Both the position numbers and the translations under genes were made by a program. This document shows, piece by piece, positions 35,311 to 44,218 of a stretch of DNA of 64,000 nucleotides; within the stretch, counting starts at the first letter, position 1; the number at the start of each line of letters is the position of its first letter. Origin of the DNA: Microcoleus sp. FACHB-1515 (GTDB lineage: Bacteria > Cyanobacteriota > Cyanobacteriia > Elainellales > Elainellaceae); NCBI RefSeq assembly GCF_014696105.1, contig NZ_JACJPO010000015.1:62001-126000 (forward strand), read 5' to 3'. A model generated the notes under the pieces. That model had not been told where the DNA came from and did not search any database. It saw nothing but the letters and a program-made list of their open reading frames with translations.

Positions 35311-38250
35311 TTAGGCTTCTTGGTAGGCCTCCATCGGTAGGCAGGAGCAGACGAGATTGCGATCGCCATATGCATTGTCAATTCGACTGACGGCAGGCCA
35401 AAACTTGCTTTCGCGCGTGTGGCGGGTGGGATAAGCGGCGATCGATCGCGCGTAGGGACGATCCCACTCGTCGCGCATCAGGTCGGCGGCGGTGTGGGGC
35501 GCGTTTTTGAGCAGGTTGTTTTGGCGATCGACTTCTCCCGCTTCGATCTGGCGAATCTCCTCGCGAATCGCGATCATCGCTTCGCAGAATCGATCGAGTT
35601 CCTGCTTCGATTCGCTTTCGGTCGGCTCAACCATCACCGTTCCGGCGACAGGCCAAGAAACAGTGGGCGGATGGAAGCCGTAGTCAATCAGGCGTTTGGC
35701 GATGTCATCGACTTCGATGCTGGCCGTTTTCTTGAACTGGCGCAAATCGAGAATGCACTCATGGGCAACGAGTCCGTCTCGGCCTTTGTACAGAACGGAG
35801 TAGTGGCCTTCGAGCCGTTTGGCGATGTAGTTGGCGTTGAGAATCGCGACCTGGGTGGCTCTGGTCAAGCCCGTATCGCCCATCATTGCAATGTACATCC
35901 ACGAAATCGGCAGGATGCTGGCACTGCCCCAAGGTGCGGCGGCGACGGCTCCGACTCGGTTGGAAGCAGGGCGATACCGTTCCGGAACGCCACGATCGCT
36001 GTGCATTTCGACAACGCTGTGATTGGGCAGGAAGGGAACCAGATGCGGCATGACGCCGATCGGCCCCATTCCCGGTCCGCCGCCGCCGTGTGGAATGCAA
36101 AAAGTTTTGTGCAAGTTCAGGTGACAAACGTCCGCACCAAAGTCACCCGGACGGCAGAGGCCAACCTGCGCGTTGAGGTTCGCGCCGTCCATGTAAACCT
36201 GTCCGCCAAACTCGTGGACGATCGCACAAATTTCGCGAATCGCCGCTTCAAACACGCCATGCGTCGAGGGATACGTCACCATCAGAGCAGCAAGATCGGC
36301 CTGATGTTTTTCGGCTTTTTCGCGCAAATCCTGAACGTTGATGTTGCCTTCGCTGTCGCAGGCGATCGGAACGACCTTCATTCCGGCCATAACTGCGCTG
36401 GCGGGATTCGTGCCGTGCGCCGATTCGGGAATTAGACAGATATTGCGATGATCGCCGCGACTTTCGTGATAGCGACGAATCACCAACAGTCCCGTATATT
36501 CACCTTGCGATCCGGCGTTGGGCTGAAGCGAAATTCCAGCGAATCCGGTGATTTCCGCCAGCATTTGCTCAAGCTGATCAAACAGAAGTTGGTAGCCTTG
36601 CGCCTGCTCGATCGGCGCGAACGGATGCAATTTTGCAAATTCCGGCCAGCTAATCGGCAGCATTTCCGCCGTTGCGTTCAGCTTCATCGTGCAGGAACCC
36701 AAGGGAATCATCGCCGTTGTCAAGGAAAGATCTTTGGCCTGCAAGCGGTGAATGTAGCGCAAGAGTTCGGTTTCCGATCGATACGCGCTAAAAACCGGAT
36801 GCGTCAAATACGCAGTCGATCGCACCAGTTCCGCAGGCAAGCTCGAATCCGCGCTCAGCGTATCGGGAATGAAATGCAAGGGCAAATCTCCCGCAAAAAT
36901 CTGGAACAGGTAGAGCAAATCATCTGCCGTCGTCGTTTCATCCAGCGACACGCCAATTGAACTGTCGTCAATCACGCGCAGATTAATGTGATGGGCGATC
37001 GCTCTCCTCAGCAATTCCTCAATTTCACCACTCGGAACGTGAATTTTCAGCGTGTCAAAAAACGGCGCATCGCTGACCTGATAGCCCAGTTCGCGCAAGC
37101 CTGCCGCCAGCTTTGCGGTCATCTGGTGGATGCGATCGGCAATGCGCCGCAGTCCGTCTGCCCCGTGATACACGGCATACATTCCCGCCATCACCGCCAG
37201 CAAAACCTGAGCCGTGCAGATGTTGCTGGTTGCTTTGTCGCGACGGATGTGCTGTTCGCGCGTTTGCAGGGCGAGCCGCAAAGCCGGATGTCCGTCTCGA
37301 TCTTTGGAAACGCCGACGATCCGACCGGGAATTTGCCGCTTGTACTGCTCCTTCGTCGCAAAATAGGCAGCATGAGGCCCACCGTAGCCCAAGGGAATGC
37401 CAAAGCGCTGTGTGCTGCCAACAGCAATGTCGGCTCCAAATTCTCCGGGCGGCTTGAGTAGCGTTAGGCTGAGCAAATCGGCAGCGATCGTTACCAGTGC
37501 GCTTGCGGCATGGGCGCGATCGACAAACGCCTGATAGTCATAGATCGCGCCATCGCTGGCCGGATATTGCAGCAATGCACCGAAGATCGGGCGATCGATT
37601 TCCTCGCGATGATCCCCGATTACGACTTCCAGACCGAGCGGCAAAGCGCGAGTTTGAATCACGTCGATCGTCTGCGGATGGCAATCTTTCGACACCCAAA
37701 ACGCTTTTGCCCCGCCCTTGTGCAGCCCATAGCTCATCGCCATTGCTTCTGCTGCTGCCGTTGCTTCATCCAGCAGCGAGGCGTTGGCAATTTCCAGTCC
37801 GGTCAGGTCAATCACCATCGTCTGAAAGTTAAGCAGCGCTTCGAGCCGACCCTGAGAAATTTCTGGCTGATAGGGCGTGTACTGCGTGTACCAACCTGGA
37901 TTCTCCAGAATGTTGCGCTGAATGACGGGCGGCGTGATGCAGTCGGAATAGCCCAGGCCGATGAACGATCGAAACACATGATTCTGACTGGCGATCGACT
38001 TGAGTTCCTCTAGCGCTTCGGTTTCGCTGCGCGGACTGCCCAAGGTCAAAGGCCGCTTCATGCGAATTTCCGTCGGCACGGCGCGATCGATCAGCGCTTC
38101 CAAGCTGTCGTAGCCCAACACGGCCAGCATCTCCTCAATCTCTTGCGGACGCGGCCCGATGTGTCGCTGGGCAAAGTCATCGGGCGCAGAATTGGCCGAA
38201 CGCAGCGGAGCGATCGAGGCAGATTGCAGGGTCGGGAGCTTGGGAGTCAT
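35311..38250 (-). CDS. gcvP: Glycine dehydrogenase (decarboxylating), P protein
   Basis: PLP-dependent decarboxylase of the glycine cleavage system, important in cyanobacterial photorespiration. About 979 residues from ATG at 38250; the frame extends to a TTG at 38292 without support. The N-terminal half starts with [21 protein letters not shown] and contains [19 protein letters not shown]. The C-terminal half has [15 protein letters not shown], a PLP lysine in [17 protein letters not shown] and [18 protein letters not shown]. Full length and intact. gcvT and gcvH are not in the window. Confidence 0.97.
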   Translation of the reverse strand: MTPKLPTLQSASIAPLRSANSAPDDFAQRHIGPRPQEIEEMLAVLGYDSLEALIDRAVPTEIRMKRPLTLGSPRSETEALEELKSIASQNHVFRSFIGLGYSDCITPPVIQRNILENPGWYTQYTPYQPEISQGRLEALLNFQTMVIDLTGLEIANASLLDEATAAAEAMAMSYGLHKGGAKAFWVSKDCHPQTIDVIQTRALPLGLEVVIGDHREEIDRPIFGALLQYPASDGAIYDYQAFVDRAHAASALVTIAADLLSLTLLKPPGEFGADIAVGSTQRFGIPLGYGGPHAAYFATKEQYKRQIPGRIVGVSKDRDGHPALRLALQTREQHIRRDKATSNICTAQVLLAVMAGMYAVYHGADGLRRIADRIHQMTAKLAAGLRELGYQVSDAPFFDTLKIHVPSGEIEELLRRAIAHHINLRVIDDSSIGVSLDETTTADDLLYLFQIFAGDLPLHFIPDTLSADSSLPAELVRSTAYLTHPVFSAYRSETELLRYIHRLQAKDLSLTTAMIPLGSCTMKLNATAEMLPISWPEFAKLHPFAPIEQAQGYQLLFDQLEQMLAEITGFAGISLQPNAGSQGEYTGLLVIRRYHESRGDHRNICLIPESAHGTNPASAVMAGMKVVPIACDSEGNINVQDLREKAEKHQADLAALMVTYPSTHGVFEAAIREICAIVHEFGGQVYMDGANLNAQVGLCRPGDFGADVCHLNLHKTFCIPHGGGGPGMGPIGVMPHLVPFLPNHSVVEMHSDRGVPERYRPASNRVGAVAAAPWGSASILPISWMYIAMMGDTGLTRATQVAILNANYIAKRLEGHYSVLYKGRDGLVAHECILDLRQFKKTASIEVDDIAKRLIDYGFHPPTVSWPVAGTVMVEPTESESKQELDRFCEAMIAIREEIRQIEAGEVDRQNNLLKNAPHTAADLMRDEWDRPYARSIAAYPTRHTRESKFWPAVSRIDNAYGDRNLVCSCLPMEAYQEA

Positions 38251-38351
38251 ATGCGACTGAATCAGGGTGCTTTTCTGACCATTTTGCAACAATTAGCAAT
38301 AAACCGCTTGTCAGATGCAATCCGGTTTGATTCAGGGCGATCGATTTTAAG

Positions 38352-38591
38352 CTACAGCACTGCTTTAGAGAGCCAGTAGATGATTCCAGCAAAAATGGCG
38401 ATTAGCGCGGGCGCAATCAGCATTGGAACAACAGCCATGATTGAGGTGGCGGAGGCGACTGCGTAGACGAGGGCGGCATAAGGGGTAAAGAGAATGAGAG
38501 TGGCGATCGCGACTCTGAGCGGAGTCCATTTAATGAATTTCGTGTAGTCTTTGTTTTCAATTCGACCAGGACCGTCATGGCGAGGAAACAC
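38352..38591 (-). CDS. Small two-helix membrane protein
   Basis: A 79-residue protein. The start is taken as GTG at 38591 because AAGGAG stands seven bases upstream; an open frame continues to a TTG at 38633 but lacks a ribosome-binding site. The N-terminal 25 residues are polar (FPRHDGPGRIENKDYTKF). Two membrane helices follow (VAIATLILFTPYAALVYAVA and VVPMLIAPALIAIFAGIIYW). No family recognised. It lies about 75 bases after gmd at the end of the glycan locus, in the same direction, and 100 bases before gcvP. Confidence 0.65.
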   Translation of the reverse strand: MFPRHDGPGRIENKDYTKFIKWTPLRVAIATLILFTPYAALVYAVASATSIMAVVPMLIAPALIAIFAGIIYWLSKAVL

Positions 38592-38668
38592 TGGAGTGCT
38601 CCTTAAAGCTAAGTTCAATTTGAACAGGGGCAAACTCAGAATTACGGTTCTTGCAGTTGCTGAGGAGA

Positions 38669-39754
38669 TTACGGTAGATTTGCTACGCCAGCATTTTGAC
38701 GACGAATTGTTGCATGTTCGGTACTAAACTGAACGATGCCGTTACTCAGTGGGATTAGACCCAGCGCTTTAAGATCGGCCTCAACCATGAGGCGAACAAG
38801 TTCTTCAAAGGTGACTGAAGGTTCCCAACCCAGTTTTTGTTTAGCTTTTGTCGGATCACCAACTAGCAAGTCAACTTCGGCAGGTCGAAGATAACGTTTA
38901 TCGAAGACAACATAATCTTGCCAGTTGAGATTGACATAACCGAATGCTAAATCAAGAAATTCAGTGATGGGATGCGTTTCTCCAGTTGCAACTACATAGT
39001 CATCTGGCTCATCCTGCTGCAACATCAACCACATAGCCCGGACATAATCTTTGGCATAACCCCAGTCTCGTTTTGAGTCAAGATTGCCCATAAATAGTTT
39101 CGCTTGTTGTCCAGCGACAATCCGAGCAATGGCACGAGTGATCTTACGAGTCACGAAGGTTTCGCCGCGTCGTGGTGATTCATGGTTAAACAAGATCCCA
39201 TTGCAAGCAAATAGTTGATAGGATTCCCGGTAATTAATTGTCTGCCAATGTGCATAAACTTTGGCGCAAGCGTAGGGGCTACGGGGGTAGAACGGCGTTG
39301 TTTCCTTTTGAGGAACATCTTGAACTTTGCCAAACATTTCAGACGAGCCAGCTTGGTAGTAGCGGACTTCAATACCCGTGCGCTGCTGATAGTCACGTAC
39401 TGCCTCAAGCAGACGCAGTGTACCCATACCAACTGAATCTACTGTGTATTCAGGTGAATCAAAGCTAACGCGGACGTGAGACTGAGCGCCCAGATTGTAA
39501 ATCTCATGGGGCTTGATTTCTTCGAGGATGCGGCGTAGCGTCGTGCCATCGGTCAGGTCGCCGTAGTGAAGCCGCAGTCTTGCCTCTTCATTGTGAGGAT
39601 CTTCGTAAACGTGATCAATGCGATCGGTGTTGAAGGTTGAAGTTCGACGAATAATGCCATGAACCTCGTAACCTTTCTCCAATAGAAGTTCACTGAGATA
39701 AGAACCATCTTGCCCAGTAATTCCAGTGATCAAAGCACGTTTGGAATGAGTCAT
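38669..39754 (-). CDS. gmd: GDP-mannose 4,6-dehydratase
   Basis: Short-chain dehydrogenase-type enzyme converting GDP-D-mannose to GDP-4-keto-6-deoxymannose, precursor of fucose, rhamnose and perosamine-type sugars. The 361 residues match the family. Seen: the NADP-binding [19 protein letters not shown], the segment [20 protein letters not shown], the catalytic YxxxK in [15 protein letters not shown] and [16 protein letters not shown]. No fucose synthase (fcl) or perosamine aminotransferase is in the window, so the final sugar is undetermined. It is the last gene of the 11-gene minus-strand locus, 57 bases after the WcbI-like gene. Base composition is more AT-rich than in housekeeping genes nearby. 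Confidence 0.96.
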   Translation of the reverse strand: MTHSKRALITGITGQDGSYLSELLLEKGYEVHGIIRRTSTFNTDRIDHVYEDPHNEEARLRLHYGDLTDGTTLRRILEEIKPHEIYNLGAQSHVRVSFDSPEYTVDSVGMGTLRLLEAVRDYQQRTGIEVRYYQAGSSEMFGKVQDVPQKETTPFYPRSPYACAKVYAHWQTINYRESYQLFACNGILFNHESPRRGETFVTRKITRAIARIVAGQQAKLFMGNLDSKRDWGYAKDYVRAMWLMLQQDEPDDYVVATGETHPITEFLDLAFGYVNLNWQDYVVFDKRYLRPAEVDLLVGDPTKAKQKLGWEPSVTFEELVRLMVEADLKALGLIPLSNGIVQFSTEHATIRRQNAGVANLP

Positions 39755-39811
39755 TGAGAATCCTCTCGATAATAATGTAGAATCTTGAACTGATTGCGAT
39801 CGTCCGCTTTG

Positions 39812-40681
39812 TTAGACATCAACACCTAGATTATTAAGCTGTTCGCTAGCTTCTGCTGCTGGATCAATTACTTCAGCAAGTCGATCGATGAACTCGCTCA
39901 GGTACTCATGAAAAGTCAAGTACTTGTCGTAGGAGAATCTGTACTTCATTGCAGGTGTCGCAAACTCAATACTGAGCTTCTGAGCAACACTTGGGTAGAT
40001 AGGAAACGAATAGCCATATAAAATTTCTTCCTCAGCAGAACTGGATAGATGATACAACCCTAGATAAGCTAAAATCTGGTTGGCAATTTCTAAACCAAGA
40101 ACATTAGCGGGATGATTAACCGAATGAAACAGATTGAGATTTCTGAAGTTTTGACGGATGAATTTTGAAACCTTCACATCTGTCTCAACCTCACGCCTTT
40201 GTAGTTCATTCAACGTATCTTCCACTCGTTTCAAGAGAAACTGAACATCGTAGACCTCACTAGAGCTGATGATTTTAAGAATTTCCGCTTTTGTTTTGCC
40301 AGATTTTAACAGTTCTGCAATATTCGAGTCGTTATAAGCAATATCAAATCCAGGTCTACTTTTGATATACTGCGGCCAATATCCATTGAAGTAGATGTAA
40401 GGTAAGGAGATACAAATACAATCAGATGGAAGTAAGTTGAGTAGGTAATTTGTACTAAGCTTTTCATATTCTTTGCCAAGCGGTTGGTAAACGAAGAGTT
40501 TAGCTTCTTGAATAAGATGTTCGGGTAGTTGCAGGTTTTGCTGAATTGCTTCGTAATTTCGCGGCATCTTACAACAGATTGTGAATTTGCTGTTGAAATC
40601 TTCTGATCGAAGCAGGTTTTGCCGAATAATCGACTCTTGACAGTTAGCGTAAATAATACATGGTTCTTTACCGTTACCCAC
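39812..40681 (-). CDS. WcbI-like polysaccharide biosynthesis protein
   Basis: A 289-residue protein starting at GTG, preceded by AGGAGG at nine bases. The N-terminal CIIYANCQESIIRQNLLRS matches the GNCQ-type entry motif of WcbI, a capsule enzyme of proposed acetyl-CoA-linked modification activity. The motif LPYIYFNGYWPQYI and the later HSVNHPANVLGLEIANQIL (the H..NHP part) also fit the family. No membrane segment. AT-rich and poor in CGATCG, like the next two genes upstream. In this context it probably modifies a surface glycan; the reaction is inferred from the family only. Confidence 0.72.
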   Translation of the reverse strand: MGNGKEPCIIYANCQESIIRQNLLRSEDFNSKFTICCKMPRNYEAIQQNLQLPEHLIQEAKLFVYQPLGKEYEKLSTNYLLNLLPSDCICISLPYIYFNGYWPQYIKSRPGFDIAYNDSNIAELLKSGKTKAEILKIISSSEVYDVQFLLKRVEDTLNELQRREVETDVKVSKFIRQNFRNLNLFHSVNHPANVLGLEIANQILAYLGLYHLSSSAEEEILYGYSFPIYPSVAQKLSIEFATPAMKYRFSYDKYLTFHEYLSEFIDRLAEVIDPAAEASEQLNNLGVDV

Positions 40682-40745
40682 CTTTTGCTCCTCCTGCTCG
40701 CTATGAAAATTCGCTCACTTCAAACTTTTACATATTTCCTTTCTT

Positions 40746-41876
40746 TCAATCGGAGGAAATTAGAATTGAATAAATTAGCTTTTGCCAATCAGGTTGATCA
40801 CTTAGAAAATAAGCATCAAATTGACAGTCATACTCTCTTGACAACTGTACAAACTCATTCACCCAGTTCAAAATGATTTTTGTGGGTTGCATACACGTGT
40901 ATTTGAGCGACTGATGAAGGTAATCAGCCATCTCTCTAAAGTCACTCTTTTGGTAAGACAACCAGGCTTGTCCTAAACATTCCTCGTAGCTGATTGGCTG
41001 ATCAACCTTCAATTTTCTAAACGCCGAACTTAAATTCCTATCTAGCTCACAGGATTTCTCAAGACTTCTATCAAACTCTATATTGCTGGACTGGTTAATA
41101 AACTTAGGCTCATAAGTAATGAAGTTGGTTGTTTGGTAGACCATCTGGATAAAGTTATAAGTCACATGAGGACCTAAGTCCTCATCCAAACTTTCAAGTT
41201 GCTCCGACATTAATTTCTCAAATAGCTTTGTTTTCATACCGGGAGAAAAAAGATCAGCAAACCAAATTCCCACTTTTCGCCAAGTTTGAACACTGTAGTT
41301 GATTTTGTGCTTGATATGATAAGCAACTGTGTTTGTGATGTATTTCGTGTTCAAGCCCTTCTGTAGGGCAATGAGTGGAACCCAATAATCCCACCAGGGA
41401 ACTCCCAAACATAAATCAGAGGTTGGAAAAAATTTCAATAGCTTCTGATCGAAAAAGAACATGTCAAATCCATAAGCATATGTTTCTCCAGATTTCGACT
41501 CTGAAGAATCAATATCTACTCTGGAAGCGAAAACCATTGAATCTTCAGCCTGCTCAAGAATGAAAGAAGCAAAATCTTTTTCTGCTCGAATATGAATGTC
41601 CGAGTTAACAATGCCGCCAATCTTCCCGCCGTACTCCTGTAGATAGGACAAAATATCGTCAATATACACAAGCGGCTTTCCATATTTTTCTCTTCCATCC
41701 CGATTAACAACGTGAAACTTCACATTGCTGAATATAGACTTTAACTTGTCCACCTCAGCTTGGATGTTTAGCGAGACAACGGAAAACCCTAGAGCGATCC
41801 ATGTGTCGATCGCGGCTTTCTGTTTCTCAATTCCAACGGGAGCAATGCTAGTAACGATAACAACGTCTTCGGTCAT
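40746..41876 (-). CDS. Putative glycosyltransferase-like protein, unknown family
   Basis: A 376-residue protein. ATG at 41876 follows an AGGTGAAAGG purine tract; a GTG nine bases earlier is an alternative. The first 200 residues look like a GT-A fold: alternating strands (VVIVTSIAP, FSVVSLNI, VKFHVVNR), then GGIVNSDIHIRAEKDF with an SDI motif in the place of a DxD, and VPWWDYWVPLIALQKG, as in nucleotide-sugar transferases. The C-terminal 150 residues are helical and unrecognised, ending in a possible single degenerate TPR (GQAWLSYQKSDFREMADYL). AT-rich. The DUF6492-like neighbours suggest a role in the same glycan. Confidence 0.6.
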   Translation of the reverse strand: MTEDVVIVTSIAPVGIEKQKAAIDTWIALGFSVVSLNIQAEVDKLKSIFSNVKFHVVNRDGREKYGKPLVYIDDILSYLQEYGGKIGGIVNSDIHIRAEKDFASFILEQAEDSMVFASRVDIDSSESKSGETYAYGFDMFFFDQKLLKFFPTSDLCLGVPWWDYWVPLIALQKGLNTKYITNTVAYHIKHKINYSVQTWRKVGIWFADLFSPGMKTKLFEKLMSEQLESLDEDLGPHVTYNFIQMVYQTTNFITYEPKFINQSSNIEFDRSLEKSCELDRNLSSAFRKLKVDQPISYEECLGQAWLSYQKSDFREMADYLHQSLKYTCMQPTKIILNWVNEFVQLSREYDCQFDAYFLSDQPDWQKLIYSILISSD

Positions 41877-41917
41877 GCCTTTCACCTGCTATGTTTTAGA
41901 ATTCCTTCTCTTAGCAT

Positions 41918-42685
41918 CTAAACTTCACTCTGTAAAATTTTTTCTAACAGTTCGCGCTCTTCGGTGCTTAAGCTTCGATCGTCTCTAGATTGATATAGGC
42001 AGCCTTGCCTAACCACAGCAGGTCTAACTGGTCCTTGATTTGTGTCGATAAAGTGAGCCAGATCGGGTCTAAAGTAATAAACAAAACTTCCAAGAAGGTT
42101 AAATTCGCTAAAATAATCCCCACTTACTTTGGATAAAACTTCCTCAATATCGTCGTTGAATTGCTCATTGTAATAGCTCCTTAAACTCGAATAAGCCGTT
42201 CGATCGTAGACGAGTGGAAAGCGTCTCATAAATTCATAATCAGTTTGTCTTTTTAAGAATTTGGATGTAATTGTCTGCCAAGGCATATTAATCCCTTGTT
42301 CGTAGAAGAAGCTGTATGGTCTAAAGTATAAAATTGGTTTTTTGTCAAAAAACAAGTCAGCTTCATCTACCTGTTGTGTAAAGATGCAGTCGCTGTCGAT
42401 GTGAAGGATGAAGTTAGAGTCTACGAACATATCTGCTAGTAGTTTAGTTATCTGCTGACCGATGAAATCGTTTTGGTAATTGGCGCAAGTTTTTAACTCA
42501 ACCCAATCAAATTGGAGGCAAGTTTTTTCAATTACTTCCTTACTTGAACTAGGACAAACAACAGTCACCTTCATCACATGAGCAAAGCATTGAATTGACT
42601 TTAAACAAAGAAACAGTCTTTCTGCATCCTTATGATAGGTTCTAATTAAAATGCCAGTATCTTTTAGTAGATTTGAAGTAGCCAT
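41918..42685 (-). CDS. DUF6492-like glycosyltransferase
   Basis: A 255-residue soluble protein; the ATG is preceded by GAGGAGGAAG. GT-A-like features: the N-terminal strand GILIRTYHKDAERLFLCLKS, the metal-binding DxD in FILHIDSDCIF near 105, and a downstream acceptor-side region (YFSEFNLLGSFVYYF). The DxD block and RTYH motif are shared with the N-terminal domain of the next gene upstream (HIDSDSIF, CRTYHGDK), so the two are paralogues. Low GC and few CGATCG cores. The sugar donor is unknown. Confidence 0.7.
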   Translation of the reverse strand: MATSNLLKDTGILIRTYHKDAERLFLCLKSIQCFAHVMKVTVVCPSSSKEVIEKTCLQFDWVELKTCANYQNDFIGQQITKLLADMFVDSNFILHIDSDCIFTQQVDEADLFFDKKPILYFRPYSFFYEQGINMPWQTITSKFLKRQTDYEFMRRFPLVYDRTAYSSLRSYYNEQFNDDIEEVLSKVSGDYFSEFNLLGSFVYYFRPDLAHFIDTNQGPVRPAVVRQGCLYQSRDDRSLSTEERELLEKILQSEV

Positions 42686-42750
42686 TCTTCCTCCTCAAAA
42701 ACTGTAAACGCAAGCTTTAAAGCTACTGAAATAATTGCTTGACCTGTTAA

Positions 42751-44196
42751 TTATCTTTTGTCCCTAAGAGCTTGATATTTTTTGTGATATGCTACTCCCT
42801 CGCTAAATTGTCCCTGTTTATAGCAGATCTCACCTAAGTAGAAGTATGCATCTATAGTAGTCTCCCTAATTTCTAGACATTTCTCAAAGTGGAAGATAGC
42901 ATCCTTAAATTGGTTAGCGTTGAATTGAATATTACCTAGGTAAAAGTGAGCATCAGCCAGGTCAGGTTTTAGCTGCAAGCACTGCTTGAAGTAGTCGGCA
43001 GCGGTTTCAAACTGGTTGAGTTTGAGGTAAATGCTGCCCAAATAGAAGTGAGCATCAGCCAGGTCAGGTTTTAGCTGCAAGCATTGCTTGAAGTGATCGA
43101 CTGCTGCTTCTGGTTGATCAAGTTTGAGGTAAACATCTGCTAGATAGAAATGCGCGTCTAACAGCTTTGGTTGCCGTTCTATAGCGCTTAAATAGAGCGG
43201 TATTGACTCCTTAAGCTTGCCTCCTGATTGCAAAACCTTTGCTTTTGATAGGTAGATAATTGAAGGAGGAATATCAGTGGACTCTTCTGGATCGACAGTA
43301 ACACCTGGATGACACTCAAAATGGGTTTCTCCGTCAGAAGCAAGTATTTCCTCTAGAAATCTTTCAGCACTCTTTTTAAGCTCTTTGCTCTTGTTTAGCA
43401 TGTAGTACGAAATCATCTGGGTAACGAAATGAGGTCGTACAGAATAACCCTTGTCGTCGGTATTCACCCAGGCAATCTCATCCTTCATGTGATACCACAT
43501 AAACGCTCCAATATAATTAAAGTCTGAGAAATAGATTTGATCGACTGGAAGATCGTCTCGGTGTCTGCCGTGTTGCGTCTTAATGAAGTCCTTAAAGGAC
43601 ATATTATGGCGGTTCTCAATTAGTTCTCTTGCTTGTTTATACATCCACCTTGGATACAATTTTTCAGGTCTACGGCTAAATTCGTAATCCACAGGCTCTC
43701 CTACTGCATTTGCTGTCCCTGCTCTCCAAAACTCAACTTTGATGTGAGGCTTTGCATCAGTCATGCCTTGATTTCTTGCCCATTCAAGCATTTCTGGAGA
43801 TTTTGCATATTCAATTAGGGTTGAGTATGGAGTGTATTCAAGGATGGGTTTTCCATCGCGAAACATGTATTCAGATCGAACATTTCTGGTGAAGATAGAA
43901 TCAGAATCGATATGAAAAATGTATTTTCCTTCACAGAATGTATCTGCTGTAAGCTTGCTATACTTTTGCTGAATTGTGCCATCAGCAAATTTGTCTTCTC
44001 GAACTATCTTGACCCAACTCGGAATTAGTGATTTTAATTCTGCTTCGTCCTGCTTCTCGTAAACAACAACTACTTCTCGATGCATCGGAAAGAATTTTTC
44101 AATACTTCTAAATAGGTAAGGAAGCCACATCTTATCACCGTGATAGGTGCGGCACATAATGCTGACTTCTTGCAGAATCGAGTTTTTGTGGGTCAT
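42751..44196 (-). CDS. DUF6492-like glycosyltransferase fused to TPR repeats
   Basis: A 481-residue protein. The N-terminal 300 residues are a GT-A-like DUF6492-type domain: VSIMCRTYHGDKMWLPYLF, the DxD in IFHIDSDSIFTRN near 96, and IYFSDFNYIGAFMWYHM. Residues 320-480 hold about four TPRs with a 34-residue period (DAHFYLGSIYLKLNQFETAA). Two of the repeats are almost identical at DNA level (102-base period), so the array was enlarged recently. The TPR part probably docks the transferase to partners. It lies 22 bases after the pure TPR gene in the same operon. Confidence 0.75.
   Translation of the reverse strand: MTHKNSILQEVSIMCRTYHGDKMWLPYLFRSIEKFFPMHREVVVVYEKQDEAELKSLIPSWVKIVREDKFADGTIQQKYSKLTADTFCEGKYIFHIDSDSIFTRNVRSEYMFRDGKPILEYTPYSTLIEYAKSPEMLEWARNQGMTDAKPHIKVEFWRAGTANAVGEPVDYEFSRRPEKLYPRWMYKQARELIENRHNMSFKDFIKTQHGRHRDDLPVDQIYFSDFNYIGAFMWYHMKDEIAWVNTDDKGYSVRPHFVTQMISYYMLNKSKELKKSAERFLEEILASDGETHFECHPGVTVDPEESTDIPPSIIYLSKAKVLQSGGKLKESIPLYLSAIERQPKLLDAHFYLADVYLKLDQPEAAVDHFKQCLQLKPDLADAHFYLGSIYLKLNQFETAADYFKQCLQLKPDLADAHFYLGNIQFNANQFKDAIFHFEKCLEIRETTIDAYFYLGEICYKQGQFSEGVAYHKKYQALRDKR
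42944..43095 (-). repeat. 102-base tandem duplication of a TPR unit
   Basis: AAGTGAGCATCAGCCAGGTC and the bases after it recur at 42944 and 43046, exactly 102 bases (34 codons) apart. The first 38 bases are identical, then one mismatch, then ten more identical bases. The unit codes LKPDLADAHFYLG on the minus strand. Confidence 0.85.
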
Positions 44197-44218
44197 CGTG
44201 TTTCTCCAACTAATCCTA

